This document shows positions 17,184 through 26,603 of a stretch of 64,000 nucleotides of DNA, in pieces. The notes under the pieces are model-generated. The model was given only the letters and a program-made list of their open reading frames with translations. It was not told the origin of the DNA and did no database searches. Numbering within the stretch: the first letter of the stretch is position 1; every line of letters starts with the position of its first letter. The translations under genes were made by a program, and so were the position numbers. Where the stretch lies: the NCBI RefSeq assembly GCF_900187455.1, contig NZ_FYDX01000008.1, forward strand, positions 1-64,000, given 5' to 3'. The DNA is from Pseudomonas sp. Irchel 3E13 (GTDB lineage Bacteria; Pseudomonadota; Gammaproteobacteria; Pseudomonadales; Pseudomonadaceae).

Positions 17184-18803
17184 ATGAGCAAAACGTACGA
17201 CTACATCATCATCGGCGCCGGGTCGTCGGGGTGTGTATTGGCCAACCGATTGTCTGCCGACTCGACGGTATCGGTGCTGCTGATCGAAAGCGGCCCGGAG
17301 CATCGCAGCCCGCTGATCGCCATGCCCCGGGGCATCGGCAAACTCCTGCGCCCCGGCAATCCGCATGTCTGGAGTTACCAGGCCGCCCGCGGTGCGGGCA
17401 TGGCCGACGAGGTATGGCTCAAGGGCAAGACGCTGGGCGGCTCCAGTTCGGTCAACGGCATGGTTTATGTGCGCGGTACGCCTGACGACTACGACCATTG
17501 GGAAGCCTTGGGGTGTACCGGCTGGGGCTGGGCCGACATGGGGCGGCAGTTCGTTGCGCTGGAAGACCACCAATTGGGCAAGAGCCAGTGGCGCGGTGTG
17601 GGCGGGCCGCTGAAAGTCACCGTGCACCCGGCGGGGGATGCCTTGTGCGATGCGGTGATCAGCGCGGCCGGTGAGCTGGGGGCGGCGCGCACCGACGATA
17701 CCAACCACGTTGCGTCGGTGCGCGAGGGTGGTTTTGGCTATCAGCCGCAGACCACCTGGAAGGGGCAGCGGTTCAGTGCCGCGCGGGCCTTTCTCGACCC
17801 GATACGTGAGCGCCCGAATCTGACGGTGATGACGGACACTGACGTACAGCGTATCGAGTTCACCCAGCGCCGCGCTTCGGCGGTACACACCAGTGGCCAC
17901 GCGGGAACGGCCTGTTTCGACGTGCGCTACGAAGTGCTGCTGTGCGCGGGAGCCATCGAGTCGCCCAAGTTGCTGCAGCTATCAGGCATCGGCCCGGCCG
18001 GGTTGTTGTCGGGGCTGGGCATCGCCGTGGTGCACAACGCGCCCGAGGTGGGACGCAACCTGCGTGAGCACGTGTACATGGCGATGCAGTACCGGGTCAC
18101 TCGTGGCAGCTTCAACCACTGCTTTCACGGGTTGGGCCTGCTGGCGGCGGTGGCCCGGTACTTTCTGCGCAAGAAAGGCCCGATGACTCACGCGGCCCAT
18201 GAGGCGGGCGGTTTTGTCAAAACGCTGCCGGAGCTGGAGCGCCCGGATGCGCAGATCGGCGTCAGTCTTTATTCCATGGACGGCGACGGCAACAAGGTTG
18301 AGATCGACAGGCAACCCGGCCTGACCATCGGCGGCTACTTCCTGCGCCCGCAAAGCCAGGGGCAGGTTTGTATTCAATCGGCTGACCCCAGCGCGCCCCC
18401 ACGTATCGACGCCAACTACTTGAGCGCCGAGGTCGATCGTCGCTCGGCAATTGCCCTGTTCCGCTGGTGTCGCCGCCTGGCCGCACAGCCGGCGCTAAAA
18501 CCGTACATCGTGAGTGAGCTGACACCGGGGGCGCACGTCGAAAGCGATGACCAGATCCTGGCGGCCTTTCGTCGCTTCGGCCAGACCGCTTTCCACGTCA
18601 GCGGCACCTGCCGCATGGGCGCCGACAGTGCTTCGGTGCTCGATCCCGAGCTACGTGTGCGCGGTGTCCAGGGCCTGCGGGTGGTCGACACCTCGGTGAT
18701 GCCCTGCCTGGTATCGGGCAACACCAATGCACCGGCCATGGCCATCGCCATGCGCGCGGCAGAACTTATCACCGGCAAGCTATCAGGAGCGGTAACCGCA
18801 TGA
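17184..18803 (+). CDS. GMC-family FAD-dependent alcohol oxidoreductase
   Basis: 539 residues from the ATG at 17184. The N-terminal FAD motif (DYIIIGAGSSGCVLANRL, about 5-22), the GMC signature around KTLGGSSSVNGMVYVRG (about 85) and the C-terminal domain with the catalytic histidine in FHVSGTCRMG (about 474) are all present. Choline-dehydrogenase-like enzymes oxidise primary alcohols to aldehydes. Its stop overlaps the start of the aldehyde dehydrogenase by four bases, so the pair probably converts an alcohol to a carboxylic acid. It is the first gene of an operon continuing through DUF1302 and DUF1329 genes to the terminator at 23426. Confidence 0.9.
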   Translation: MSKTYDYIIIGAGSSGCVLANRLSADSTVSVLLIESGPEHRSPLIAMPRGIGKLLRPGNPHVWSYQAARGAGMADEVWLKGKTLGGSSSVNGMVYVRGTPDDYDHWEALGCTGWGWADMGRQFVALEDHQLGKSQWRGVGGPLKVTVHPAGDALCDAVISAAGELGAARTDDTNHVASVREGGFGYQPQTTWKGQRFSAARAFLDPIRERPNLTVMTDTDVQRIEFTQRRASAVHTSGHAGTACFDVRYEVLLCAGAIESPKLLQLSGIGPAGLLSGLGIAVVHNAPEVGRNLREHVYMAMQYRVTRGSFNHCFHGLGLLAAVARYFLRKKGPMTHAAHEAGGFVKTLPELERPDAQIGVSLYSMDGDGNKVEIDRQPGLTIGGYFLRPQSQGQVCIQSADPSAPPRIDANYLSAEVDRRSAIALFRWCRRLAAQPALKPYIVSELTPGAHVESDDQILAAFRRFGQTAFHVSGTCRMGADSASVLDPELRVRGVQGLRVVDTSVMPCLVSGNTNAPAMAIAMRAAELITGKLSGAVTA

Positions 18804-20290
18804 GCGTTCCCTTCACCCAACTGGACAAACTGTATATCGATGGCGACTGGGTTCGGGCGGACGGTCCGCCCGAAGCGGTGCTCAACCCCGCCACCGAGGC
18901 GGTGATCGGCTACGCCCCGGCCGGCGATCTGCACAGCGCCGAGGCGGCCATCGCCGCTGCGCGCACGGCCTTCGACCACGGCCCCTGGCCGTGGCTGAGC
19001 ATGGCCGAGCGTGCGGGCTACCTGCGGCGGATGCATGCTGCGCTGGTGGCCAGGCGTGAACAGATCGCCGCGCTGATCATCGCCGAGGTCGGCTGCTCGC
19101 AGGGCGTGACCTATGCCATGCAAGTGGACATGCCGCTCGGCCATGTGCTCACGGCCATCGAGCAATCGCTGCACAGCGACAGCCTGCAGATTCCCGTGCA
19201 GGCCAATCCAGATCCCTTCAACCCGGGCGGGCCGATGATCCTGGGCAGCGGCACCGTGGAGCGTGAGCCGATCGGGGTGGTGGCGGGTATCACCGGCTAT
19301 AACTTCCCGTTTCTGCTCAACCTGGCCAAAGTGTTCCCGGCGTTGCTGGCGGGTAACACCCTGGTGCTCAAACCCTCGCCTTTCACGCCGTACTCAGCGT
19401 TGCTGTTCGGGCAGATCGCCGAAGAGGTCGGGTTGCCCAAAGGCGTGCTCAATATTGTCACGGGGGGTACAGCGGTCGGCTGCCTGCTGAGCAGTGATCC
19501 GCGCGTGGACATGGTGTCATTCACCGGGTCTGAAGCGGTAGGCATCAGCATCATGAGCCAGGCCGCACCCACGCTCAAACGTGTGCACCTGGAACTGGGT
19601 GGCAAGTCGGCATTGATCGTGCGCGCAGATGCTGACATCCAGGCCGCCGCCCTGGGTGCGGTCGCCGGACTTGCGGTGAACGCGGGACAGGGCTGCGCCT
19701 TGCTCACACGCTTCGTGGTTCACCACTCGGTGAGGGAGCCGTTCGTGCAGTGCGCCAAGGCCATTGCCGGGCAGTGGAAGGTCGGCGATCCGGCAGACCC
19801 CAGCGTGATGATGGGCCCGCTGATTCGCGAGGCACAGCGGGCCAGGGTCGAGCACTTCATCGCCAGCGGCAGGGACGCTGGCGCCACGCTGGTGTGCGGC
19901 GGCGGACGCCCGGCGCACCTGGCCCGCGGGTTCTTCAGTGAGCTCACCCTCTTCGACAATGTTCGCAACGACATGACCATCGCCCAAGAGGAAATCTTCG
20001 GGCCGGTCGGCGTGGTGATCGGGTTCGACAGTGATGATGAGGCGGTCGCCATCGCCAATGACTCGCGCTTCGGCCTGAACAGTGCGGTGGCCTCGGCGGA
20101 CGCCGCCGTCGCCTACGACCTCGCCAGGCGCATCCGCGCCGGCAGTGTGTACCTCAACGGCGGCAGCGGCAGCTTGCCTTATGCACCGATTGGCGGGTTC
20201 AAACGCTCAGGTATCGGCCGCGAGTTCGGGCCCAACTGGCTGAAGGAGTTTACCCAGGAAAAATCGATCATCTATCCCATCGGCCGCTAG
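18800..20290 (+). CDS. NAD(P)-dependent aldehyde dehydrogenase
   Basis: 496 residues, the normal length. The cofactor region GITGYNFPFLLNLAK (about 160), the glutamate motif LELGGKS (about 263) and the catalytic cysteine in NAGQGCALLTR (about 297) are present. The ATG overlaps the TGA of the GMC gene, indicating translational coupling. It probably oxidises the aldehyde made by that enzyme to an acid, a step before CoA activation of a terpenoid side group. Substrate inferred from context only. Confidence 0.92.
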   Translation: MSVPFTQLDKLYIDGDWVRADGPPEAVLNPATEAVIGYAPAGDLHSAEAAIAAARTAFDHGPWPWLSMAERAGYLRRMHAALVARREQIAALIIAEVGCSQGVTYAMQVDMPLGHVLTAIEQSLHSDSLQIPVQANPDPFNPGGPMILGSGTVEREPIGVVAGITGYNFPFLLNLAKVFPALLAGNTLVLKPSPFTPYSALLFGQIAEEVGLPKGVLNIVTGGTAVGCLLSSDPRVDMVSFTGSEAVGISIMSQAAPTLKRVHLELGGKSALIVRADADIQAAALGAVAGLAVNAGQGCALLTRFVVHHSVREPFVQCAKAIAGQWKVGDPADPSVMMGPLIREAQRARVEHFIASGRDAGATLVCGGGRPAHLARGFFSELTLFDNVRNDMTIAQEEIFGPVGVVIGFDSDDEAVAIANDSRFGLNSAVASADAAVAYDLARRIRAGSVYLNGGSGSLPYAPIGGFKRSGIGREFGPNWLKEFTQEKSIIYPIGR

Positions 20291-20321
20291 TACCAGCGCC
20301 TCGCCAAGGGCGTTTCAACAG

Positions 20322-20349
20322 AACGACTGACAATAAGAACAAAAGGTGG
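20322..20349 (+). repeat. Leader shared by the two DUF1302 genes, copy 1
   Basis: 28 bases starting AACGACTGA and ending AAAAGGTGG, immediately before the DUF1302 start. They are 25/28 identical to the leader at 28718-28745 before the second DUF1302 gene. The segment includes the ribosome site AAGGTGG. Confidence 0.7.
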
Positions 20350-20354
20350 TTTGC

Positions 20355-22013
20355 ATGAAAGGGACGAGAAAACAGGGCCGCTCGCGGTCCCTGGCGCTGC
20401 TGATATTGAGCGGCCTGTCGGTAGGCCAGACTGGCGCCGCACTGGCGGTGGCCATCGACTTGCCCAACCCGGACTTTCGCCTGCGCTGGGACAACACGGT
20501 GCGCTACAACCTGGGCATGCGCATGGAGGGCCAGGACCGACGCATCATGAACACGCCCTCGTATGACGAGTCCGATGGCAAGTTCGACAAGGGCGACATC
20601 GTCACCAACCGCGTCGATGTACTCAGCGAAATCGACCTGTCCTACCGCAAGGACTGGGGGCTGCGCCTGAGCGCCGCCGGCTGGTACGACCAGGCGTACC
20701 ATGACAGCACGGTGCGCAGCCATGTCGCCGGCTACCAGAGCAGTTACGACAACGATCGCTACAGCGCGGAGGTCAAGCGTTACGTCGAGGGCCCGTCGGG
20801 AGAAATGCTTGACGCCTTCGTGTGGAAGAACGTGCGCCTGGGTGATGCCACCGTCAACGTCAAGGTGGGCCGCCATACCAACTACTGGGGGGAGGGCCTG
20901 TTGTTTGGCGCCCATGCGGTGTCCTACTCGCAAGCGCCGCTCGATGGCGCCAAGGCCGTCACCAGCCCGGGCATCGAAACCAAGGAAGTGTTCCTGCCCA
21001 TCGGGCAGATCTCCGCCAAGGCACAGGCCACCGACAACCTCACCCTGGCCGCGCAGTACTTCTACGAATGGGATTACACCCGCATGCCGTATGGCGGCAC
21101 CTATTTTGGTCCGGCTGACCCGTTCTTCGAAGGCCCGGACCGGCTACCGGTTGCGCCGGGGTTTTCCCTCAACCGAGAGAAGTCCAGATACGGTCGTGAC
21201 TCGGGCAACTGGGGCGTAATGGCCAAGTACGAGGTGGAGGCGATTCAGTCCACTGTCGGTGTCTACTACCGCCAGTTCGATGATTACCAGCCCTGGCTGG
21301 CGCCCGCGGTATCCCTGGCCAGTGGCAGCTACCGTCTGGTTTACCCCCGCAACGTCAAGCTGATGGGCCTGAGCTTTTCCCGCGTGTTCGATTCGGTTTC
21401 GGTGGGCAGCGAGATTTCCTACCGCAAAGGCGGTGCCCTGAACGCAATAGGGGTGGACCCGACCGACAACGAAGGACCGCGTGGCGACAGCTTTCACTTT
21501 GTGGCCAACGCGGTGTACGGCGTGCCGCGCAACTTCATCGCCAACAACGCCACGCTGGTCGGGGAGTTCGCTTATAGCCACCTGCGCAAGGTGACCGGTC
21601 ACGAAGACCTGTATCTGGGCGAAGGCAACGCCAACTGCGTAGACCCGCGCGTGGGCACGGCCGGCTCGGGGGACAAGCGTGATGGTTGCTCCACCCGCAA
21701 CTACGCGGCTTTCGCGCTCAACTACACCCCGCAGTACCTGTCGGTGTTCCCGTCCTGGGACATGACGGTGCCGCTCACCGTCAACTACGGCCTGTCGGGT
21801 AATGCCGCAACGGCCGGTGGCGGCAACGAAGGAGCACTGACCTGGTCGGTCGGCGTGCAGTTGACCTACGCCCAGCGCTATGAATTCGGCTTGCGCTACG
21901 CCGACAGCGACGCGCAGTCGAAGCACATTCCCGGTGACACCGTGGGCGGCAACGGCAGTGTCGGCGGCACGGACCGGGGCTGGTTGGCGTTCACCTTCAA
22001 AACCTCCATCTAA
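20355..22013 (+). CDS. DUF1302 outer-membrane protein, copy 1
   Basis: 552 residues from the ATG at 20355 (AAGGTGG upstream). A signal peptide of about 33 residues ends near GAALAVA, and the rest is rich in alternating aromatic and polar residues, glycine and tyrosine, as in a beta-barrel. It shows the DUF1302 start (LPNPDFRLRWDNTVRYN). It is a close paralogue of the gene at 28749. DUF1302 genes usually sit beside DUF1329 genes and RND pumps in Pseudomonas and are linked to use of hydrophobic compounds; an outer-membrane uptake or export channel is likely but unproven. The C-terminal residue is Ile, whereas copy 2 has the usual terminal Phe. Confidence 0.85.
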   Translation: MKGTRKQGRSRSLALLILSGLSVGQTGAALAVAIDLPNPDFRLRWDNTVRYNLGMRMEGQDRRIMNTPSYDESDGKFDKGDIVTNRVDVLSEIDLSYRKDWGLRLSAAGWYDQAYHDSTVRSHVAGYQSSYDNDRYSAEVKRYVEGPSGEMLDAFVWKNVRLGDATVNVKVGRHTNYWGEGLLFGAHAVSYSQAPLDGAKAVTSPGIETKEVFLPIGQISAKAQATDNLTLAAQYFYEWDYTRMPYGGTYFGPADPFFEGPDRLPVAPGFSLNREKSRYGRDSGNWGVMAKYEVEAIQSTVGVYYRQFDDYQPWLAPAVSLASGSYRLVYPRNVKLMGLSFSRVFDSVSVGSEISYRKGGALNAIGVDPTDNEGPRGDSFHFVANAVYGVPRNFIANNATLVGEFAYSHLRKVTGHEDLYLGEGNANCVDPRVGTAGSGDKRDGCSTRNYAAFALNYTPQYLSVFPSWDMTVPLTVNYGLSGNAATAGGGNEGALTWSVGVQLTYAQRYEFGLRYADSDAQSKHIPGDTVGGNGSVGGTDRGWLAFTFKTSI

Positions 22014-22040
22014 GAAAGCCAAGAAGCGGAGTACCTGTTG

Positions 22041-23402
22041 ATGAAACTACAGATGGCACTGGCGGTAACGTTGCTGAGCGTTGCCACATGCAGCCTGGGC
22101 GCGGCACCGGCCGATCAGGTCGCCGAGATCGGCAAGACGCTGACGCCTTTCGGCGCGATTATCGCGGGCAATGCCGAGGGCAGCATTCCGCCCTACACCG
22201 GTGGCCTGCGCCAGGCACCCCCGGGCTTTTCCCCGGATAGCGGCTTCTGGGCCGACCCGTTCCAGGATGAAAAACCGCTGCTGCGGATCAATTCGAAGAA
22301 CATGGCGCAGTACGCCGACCGTCTGAGTGGCGGACAAAAGATGCTGTTGGGCAAATACCCGGACTACTACCTGGACATCTACCCCAGTCACCGTACCGCC
22401 GCCTACCCGCAGGCCATGCTCGATGCCACCGTGCGCAACGCCAGCACCTGCAACACTACCCAGGACAACCTGGCTGTGGACCCCGCGTGCCGCGGTGGCC
22501 TGCCGTTTCCGCTCCCGCAAAATGGCAACGAGGTGATCTGGAACCAGCAACTGCGCTACAAGGGCGCCGGCTATACCACGACGGCTTCGTCCAATAGCTG
22601 GGTGGTGGACTCCCAGGGCTCGGTGACCAAGACGGCCGAGTCTGCCACGCTGGAAGAGGCCCCTTACTATCAGGTCACGCAGGCCGACCGGGATCCGCAG
22701 TTGTATTACCGGGCCTGGGCGCTGGACAGCTACCCGGCGCGCAGTGCAGGGCAGTTGATTATTCTGGCCGATTACCTTGACCCGCAACGCCAGCCACGTC
22801 GTGCGTGGAGCTACACACCGGGCATGCGACGGATCAAGCTGGCGCCGGAGTTCGCCTACGACACCCCGGTACCCAACCAGGGCGGGGTCAACCTGTTCGA
22901 CGAATTGCAGATGTTTTCCGGCAGCCAGGACCGCTTCGACTACAAGCTGGTCGGGCGCAAGGAAATGTACATCCCGTACAACGCCTACAGGTTCTACTTC
23001 AGTTGCGGCCAGCAGGAGCAATTTCTCAAACACCACGCCAACCCTGCGTGCGAACGCTGGGAACTGCACCGGGTGTGGGTGGTGGAGGCGACGCTGAAGC
23101 CGGGCAAACGTCACGTGTACAGCAAGCGCACCTATTACCTCGACGAAGACACGTTTGGAGCCGGGCTCTACGACGCGTGGGACCAGGGAGGCACGCTGTA
23201 CCGGGCATTGTTCCTCAGTGCTGTGCAGCTGTACGACAAGAACCTGCCCTACACCGTGAAGAACGTCAGCTACGACTTCAACAAAGGCATGTGGTCGCTG
23301 TTGAACGATGGTCTGAAGGGCGGCTACCGGGTGCACGACACACCGTTATCCGAGCGTGACATGAAGCCCGAGTCCATTGTGGCCCAAGAGACCCAGCGCT
23401 GA
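22041..23402 (+). CDS. DUF1329 periplasmic/outer-membrane lipoprotein-like protein, copy 1
   Basis: 453 residues from the ATG at 22041. A signal peptide (hydrophobic stretch ending around SLGAAPA, residue 22) precedes the DUF1329 domain, which covers almost the whole protein and has conserved blocks such as PFGAIIAGNAEG, the DIYPSHRTAAYP region and the ELHRVWVVEATLKPGKRHVY core. The fold resembles LolA/LolB-type lipid-binding half-barrels in other members. It follows DUF1302 by 27 bases and probably hands a hydrophobic ligand across the periplasm. Paralogue at 30435. A terminator follows. Confidence 0.85.
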   Translation: MKLQMALAVTLLSVATCSLGAAPADQVAEIGKTLTPFGAIIAGNAEGSIPPYTGGLRQAPPGFSPDSGFWADPFQDEKPLLRINSKNMAQYADRLSGGQKMLLGKYPDYYLDIYPSHRTAAYPQAMLDATVRNASTCNTTQDNLAVDPACRGGLPFPLPQNGNEVIWNQQLRYKGAGYTTTASSNSWVVDSQGSVTKTAESATLEEAPYYQVTQADRDPQLYYRAWALDSYPARSAGQLIILADYLDPQRQPRRAWSYTPGMRRIKLAPEFAYDTPVPNQGGVNLFDELQMFSGSQDRFDYKLVGRKEMYIPYNAYRFYFSCGQQEQFLKHHANPACERWELHRVWVVEATLKPGKRHVYSKRTYYLDEDTFGAGLYDAWDQGGTLYRALFLSAVQLYDKNLPYTVKNVSYDFNKGMWSLLNDGLKGGYRVHDTPLSERDMKPESIVAQETQR

Positions 23403-23425
23403 TTCAACCATGCGTCCAGACATTG

Positions 23426-23451
23426 GCGGCCTGCGAGGGCCGCTTTTTTTT
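23426..23451 (+). terminator. Rho-independent terminator after the DUF1329 gene
   Basis: GCGGCC / GGCCGC stem with a six-base loop followed by eight T residues, 23 bases after the stop codon. It ends the operon that begins with the GMC oxidoreductase and separates it from the operator at 23476. Confidence 0.88.
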
Positions 23452-23475
23452 GCCTTGCATACGGCAAAAATTAAA

Positions 23476-23500
23476 TGAACACAAAATCAAAAAATGTTTA
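23476..23500. promoter_or_regulatory. Cluster operator, copy 3 (TGAACA-N13-TGTTTA)
   Basis: Half-sites TGAACA and TGTTTA with a 13-base spacer. A TATATT -10-like hexamer begins at 23499, overlapping the end of the right half, and the left half would serve as -35. It lies 84 bases ahead of the amidohydrolase gene. Confidence 0.8.
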
Positions 23501-23584
23501 TATTTGTTGTGATGTCCGAACCTGGCGAGCGGTCCAGTCGATGACCGTTCGGCCTGCTGGCTGATTACAACAAGGAGAAACGCC

Positions 23585-24619
23585 ATGCTGATCGATGTAC
23601 ACGCCCACCTGCTCACCGAGGGCATGCTCAACCGTCACGAATTCTGGGGCCCGTTCATGAAGGTGCAGGGGTTGACCGTCGGTCATTTTTCCCTCGGTAC
23701 CAAGCAACCGGCCAAGGCCGCCAGCGATGCCGAAGCGCAAGCCAACCTGCTGGCCCGCATGACTCACGCCAGTCGCCGCAAGCTGATGGCCGAGCGGGGC
23801 GTCGACAAGCTGGTGGTGTCCACGCCTTCGCATTGCTTCATGTATTGGGCTGGTGATTTCGCCAATGAATATGCGCGTGTCTGCAATGACGAGATGTCGG
23901 CATTCTGCCGTGCCGACCCCGACCATTTTGACTTCTGGTGCCATGCCAACCTGGCCGACCCGCACAACGCTGCCAGGGAAATCGAACGCGCGGTCACCCA
24001 ACTGGGGGCCAAGGGCGTCTGTGTCGGCGGCGCCAACTTCAACGGTCTGCAGGCCTATGACGAGCAACTGTTCCCGGTATGGGAGAAGCTTGTGCAACTC
24101 GATGTGCCGATCATGGTGCATGGCTTCAACCAGTCGATTTACTGGGGCGAGAAACACACCGATGACAAGTTCGAAACCACCTCCATCGTGGGTGATTGCG
24201 TCGATGAAACGCTGTTCTTCTGGTACCTGATCTGCGGTGGCGCGCTGGATGTGTTTCCAACCCTGAAAACCTACATCACCCACGCCGGTGGCATGGCGAT
24301 CTTCCAACTTGGCCGGCTCAGTGAGCTCAACCACGCAATGGCGCCTGATACGCGAAACCAGCGGCCACTGCTGGACTACCTGCAGAACTTCTACTTCGAC
24401 CTCGATGTACACGCACCCGGCTTGCGGCGTGGCGTCGCCGAGGTAGTGGGGGCCGAACGCTTGCTGTATGGCACCAACTTTGGCGGGGCCTATGACCACG
24501 GGGATCTGACCGCCGGGCTGGGGCTGTCGGGTGAGGATCGCGAGCGGATTCGCAGCGGAAACGCCATCGAACTGCTCAAGCTCAAGGTGCCGGCCAGCGC
24601 TCATGCAGTGACACCATGA
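23585..24619 (+). CDS. Amidohydrolase-related metal-dependent hydrolase/decarboxylase
   Basis: 344 residues with AAGGAG before the ATG. It belongs to the Amidohydro_2 / ACMSD-like group: the N-terminal metal motif DVHAHL, a histidine in IMVHGFNQ (about 177), another in YITHAGGM (about 236) and a late aspartate region GTNFGGAYDHGD. Members are hydrolases or non-oxidative decarboxylases of aromatic or beta-keto acids. First gene of a three-gene coupled operon with a kinase-like and a phosphatase-like gene, under a cluster operator. Substrate unknown; a ring-cleavage or keto-acid intermediate is plausible. Confidence 0.85.
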   Translation: MLIDVHAHLLTEGMLNRHEFWGPFMKVQGLTVGHFSLGTKQPAKAASDAEAQANLLARMTHASRRKLMAERGVDKLVVSTPSHCFMYWAGDFANEYARVCNDEMSAFCRADPDHFDFWCHANLADPHNAAREIERAVTQLGAKGVCVGGANFNGLQAYDEQLFPVWEKLVQLDVPIMVHGFNQSIYWGEKHTDDKFETTSIVGDCVDETLFFWYLICGGALDVFPTLKTYITHAGGMAIFQLGRLSELNHAMAPDTRNQRPLLDYLQNFYFDLDVHAPGLRRGVAEVVGAERLLYGTNFGGAYDHGDLTAGLGLSGEDRERIRSGNAIELLKLKVPASAHAVTP

Positions 24620-25815
24620 CCGGCAGCCTGCTCGCCATGAGCGCCGGGCGGCCCTACCCGCAACGCATTGGGCGGTTGCCGCGGCAACTCGGTGAAATCA
24701 GCGCGGCCTGGCTCACGCAACTGCTTCAGCCGTGCTACCCCGGTATCGAAGTGCTGGCGCTGGAGGTGGTGGAGGTCCGCAACGGGCACACCACGAAACT
24801 GCGCGCCCGTCTCGAGCTGAACGACGTTGGCCGGCAAGCGGGCATACCGTCGCATGTGTGCCTGAAGTCGAACTGGTCCGAGGGTTTCGAGAGCGGCGAT
24901 ATCTGTGAACTGGAGTCGCGCTTCTATCATCTGGCCCGTGTCTGGCCCGATGCGCCATTGCCAGCCACCTATTTCACTGACTGGGACGCCGATGGCGGTG
25001 GTCGCGGTGTGGTGCTGATGGAGGACCTGGGGCTGGCAGCCGGGCGATTCGGCCACAGCACCGATCACTTGGGCGTGGATGGTGTCGCCCGAGGTCTGGA
25101 GTCGCTGGCCACGCTGCATGCCGCGACCTGGGCCGACCCGCAGTTGCACCGCCAGGGCTGGTTGCCGGTGTCGATGGCCAACCCGGTCGACACTGATGGC
25201 CTGCTGCGCATGTACAACTACATCAAGGTCAATCTGCGCAAGGACGACTACCATCAGCGGCTGCCTCGCTGGATGTACGAGACCCCGGAACTGTTCAGCC
25301 ATGCTTTCGACGAGCTGGCTGCCTTCGAGCGGGCGCAGACCTCACCCATCTGCCTGATTCATGGCGACTCGCATCAGGGCAACAGCTTCCTGCGCGAAGA
25401 TGGACAGCGCATCTGGCTCGACTGGCAACTGGCGAGACGTGGTCGACCGTGGCGCGATGTGGCGTATTTCATGCTCGGCGCGCTGACGATTGAGGAGCGT
25501 CGCGCCGATGCGCAGCGGCTGTTGCGGGTGTACCGCGAGAAGTTGATCAGCCTGGGCGCGATTGGCGTACTCGACCAGGACGCCGCTTGGGAGCAACTGC
25601 GGCGTTGGCCGGTGTGGGGCATGCAGACGTGGATGTCGAACATGGATGACTGGGGCCAGGCAGGTCTGCCCATGGTAGAACGCTTCTTTGCCGCCGCCGA
25701 AGACTTCGACACCCTTCGCTTGCTGACGCACGGGCGCAAGCCGCGTCGTATCCCTGTGCTGGGCGAGGGTGCGCGTGCGCTGACGCAGGCCTATGCCCAC
25801 TTGCTGGAGAAATGA
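24616..25815 (+). CDS. Aminoglycoside-phosphotransferase-like small-molecule kinase
   Basis: 399 residues; the ATG overlaps the preceding TGA. The kinase core is visible: an N-lobe with a CLKSNW lysine, the catalytic loop LIHGDSHQGNSFL (about 250) and the metal-binding aspartate in IWLDWQLARRGRP (about 270). This is the APH / ecdysteroid-kinase-like fold, which phosphorylates small molecules rather than proteins. The same set appears in some sterol and terpenoid degradation clusters. It is translationally coupled to the amidohydrolase and a phosphatase, which suggests a hydroxylated intermediate is transiently phosphorylated. The substrate cannot be read from sequence. Confidence 0.82.
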   Translation: MTGSLLAMSAGRPYPQRIGRLPRQLGEISAAWLTQLLQPCYPGIEVLALEVVEVRNGHTTKLRARLELNDVGRQAGIPSHVCLKSNWSEGFESGDICELESRFYHLARVWPDAPLPATYFTDWDADGGGRGVVLMEDLGLAAGRFGHSTDHLGVDGVARGLESLATLHAATWADPQLHRQGWLPVSMANPVDTDGLLRMYNYIKVNLRKDDYHQRLPRWMYETPELFSHAFDELAAFERAQTSPICLIHGDSHQGNSFLREDGQRIWLDWQLARRGRPWRDVAYFMLGALTIEERRADAQRLLRVYREKLISLGAIGVLDQDAAWEQLRRWPVWGMQTWMSNMDDWGQAGLPMVERFFAAAEDFDTLRLLTHGRKPRRIPVLGEGARALTQAYAHLLEK

Positions 25816-26603
25816 GCATGACTACGCTACACACGCTGCACTTGCCTGGCGTGGACAACTTTCGCAGCCTGGCGGGCATGTCCACCCCCTGCGGCCGACG
25901 TATCGCAGGCCATAGCCTGTTGCGCTCGGACCAGTTGCATCGGCTGACAGCCGCGAGCTGGCAGGTACTGCAGCGGCTGGGCCTGAAGGCGGTGTGTGAC
26001 CTGCGCAGTGCGGGCGAGCGCGAGTGTTACCCGAGCGCTTTCCCGGGTGCGGGCCTGCGCCAGTTTCACTTGCCGATCGGTGGCGACCTGCGGGCGGATC
26101 CTGGCATCGCCGCGATGCTGGCCGAAAACCCGGCTGTGGAGGGCGCGCAAGGCATGATGCTGGAGGTGTACCGACGCTTGCCCGGTCTGCTGGCGGGGCA
26201 TATGCCGTTGCTGTTCAGCCTGCTCGCCGGGCGCAAGGCATCGGTGTTGATCCACTGCACCGCCGGCAAGGACCGCACGGGCGTGGCCGTGGCGCTCGTA
26301 CTGCATGCGCTCGGGGTCGAGCCGGCGCAGATCATGGCGGACTATCTGCGCTCGGCGCGGCGGTTGAGCCAGCTTGATGCACCGCGCCAGGAGGCCATGC
26401 ACCTGGCGGTGAGCCGTATGGTGGGCCAGTCGGTCCAAGAAGCGGCAATCGATGTGGTGCTGGATGCCCGGCCCGAATACCTGAATGCCGCGTATGCGGT
26501 AATAGAGGCCGAATATGGAGGGCTGGAGCGTTATCTGCTGCGCTTCAGCGGTCTGGATCGCGAGGGTCTGCGGGCGCTGCGTGAGCGCCTGCTTGTGGTT
26601 TAG
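25812..26603 (+). CDS. Tyrosine-phosphatase-family phosphatase (Y_phosphatase3)
   Basis: 263 residues; the ATG at 25812 overlaps the kinase stop. The N-terminal block NFRSLAG is typical of this group, and the catalytic P-loop HCTAGKDRTGVA (about 152-163; Cys and Arg present) is intact. Bacterial members dephosphorylate phosphotyrosine, phosphoinositides or small phosphate esters. Coupling to a small-molecule kinase suggests it acts on the same phosphorylated metabolite or controls that step. The stop codon overlaps the stop of the convergent DMT transporter gene. Confidence 0.85.
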   Translation: MSMTTLHTLHLPGVDNFRSLAGMSTPCGRRIAGHSLLRSDQLHRLTAASWQVLQRLGLKAVCDLRSAGERECYPSAFPGAGLRQFHLPIGGDLRADPGIAAMLAENPAVEGAQGMMLEVYRRLPGLLAGHMPLLFSLLAGRKASVLIHCTAGKDRTGVAVALVLHALGVEPAQIMADYLRSARRLSQLDAPRQEAMHLAVSRMVGQSVQEAAIDVVLDARPEYLNAAYAVIEAEYGGLERYLLRFSGLDREGLRALRERLLVV

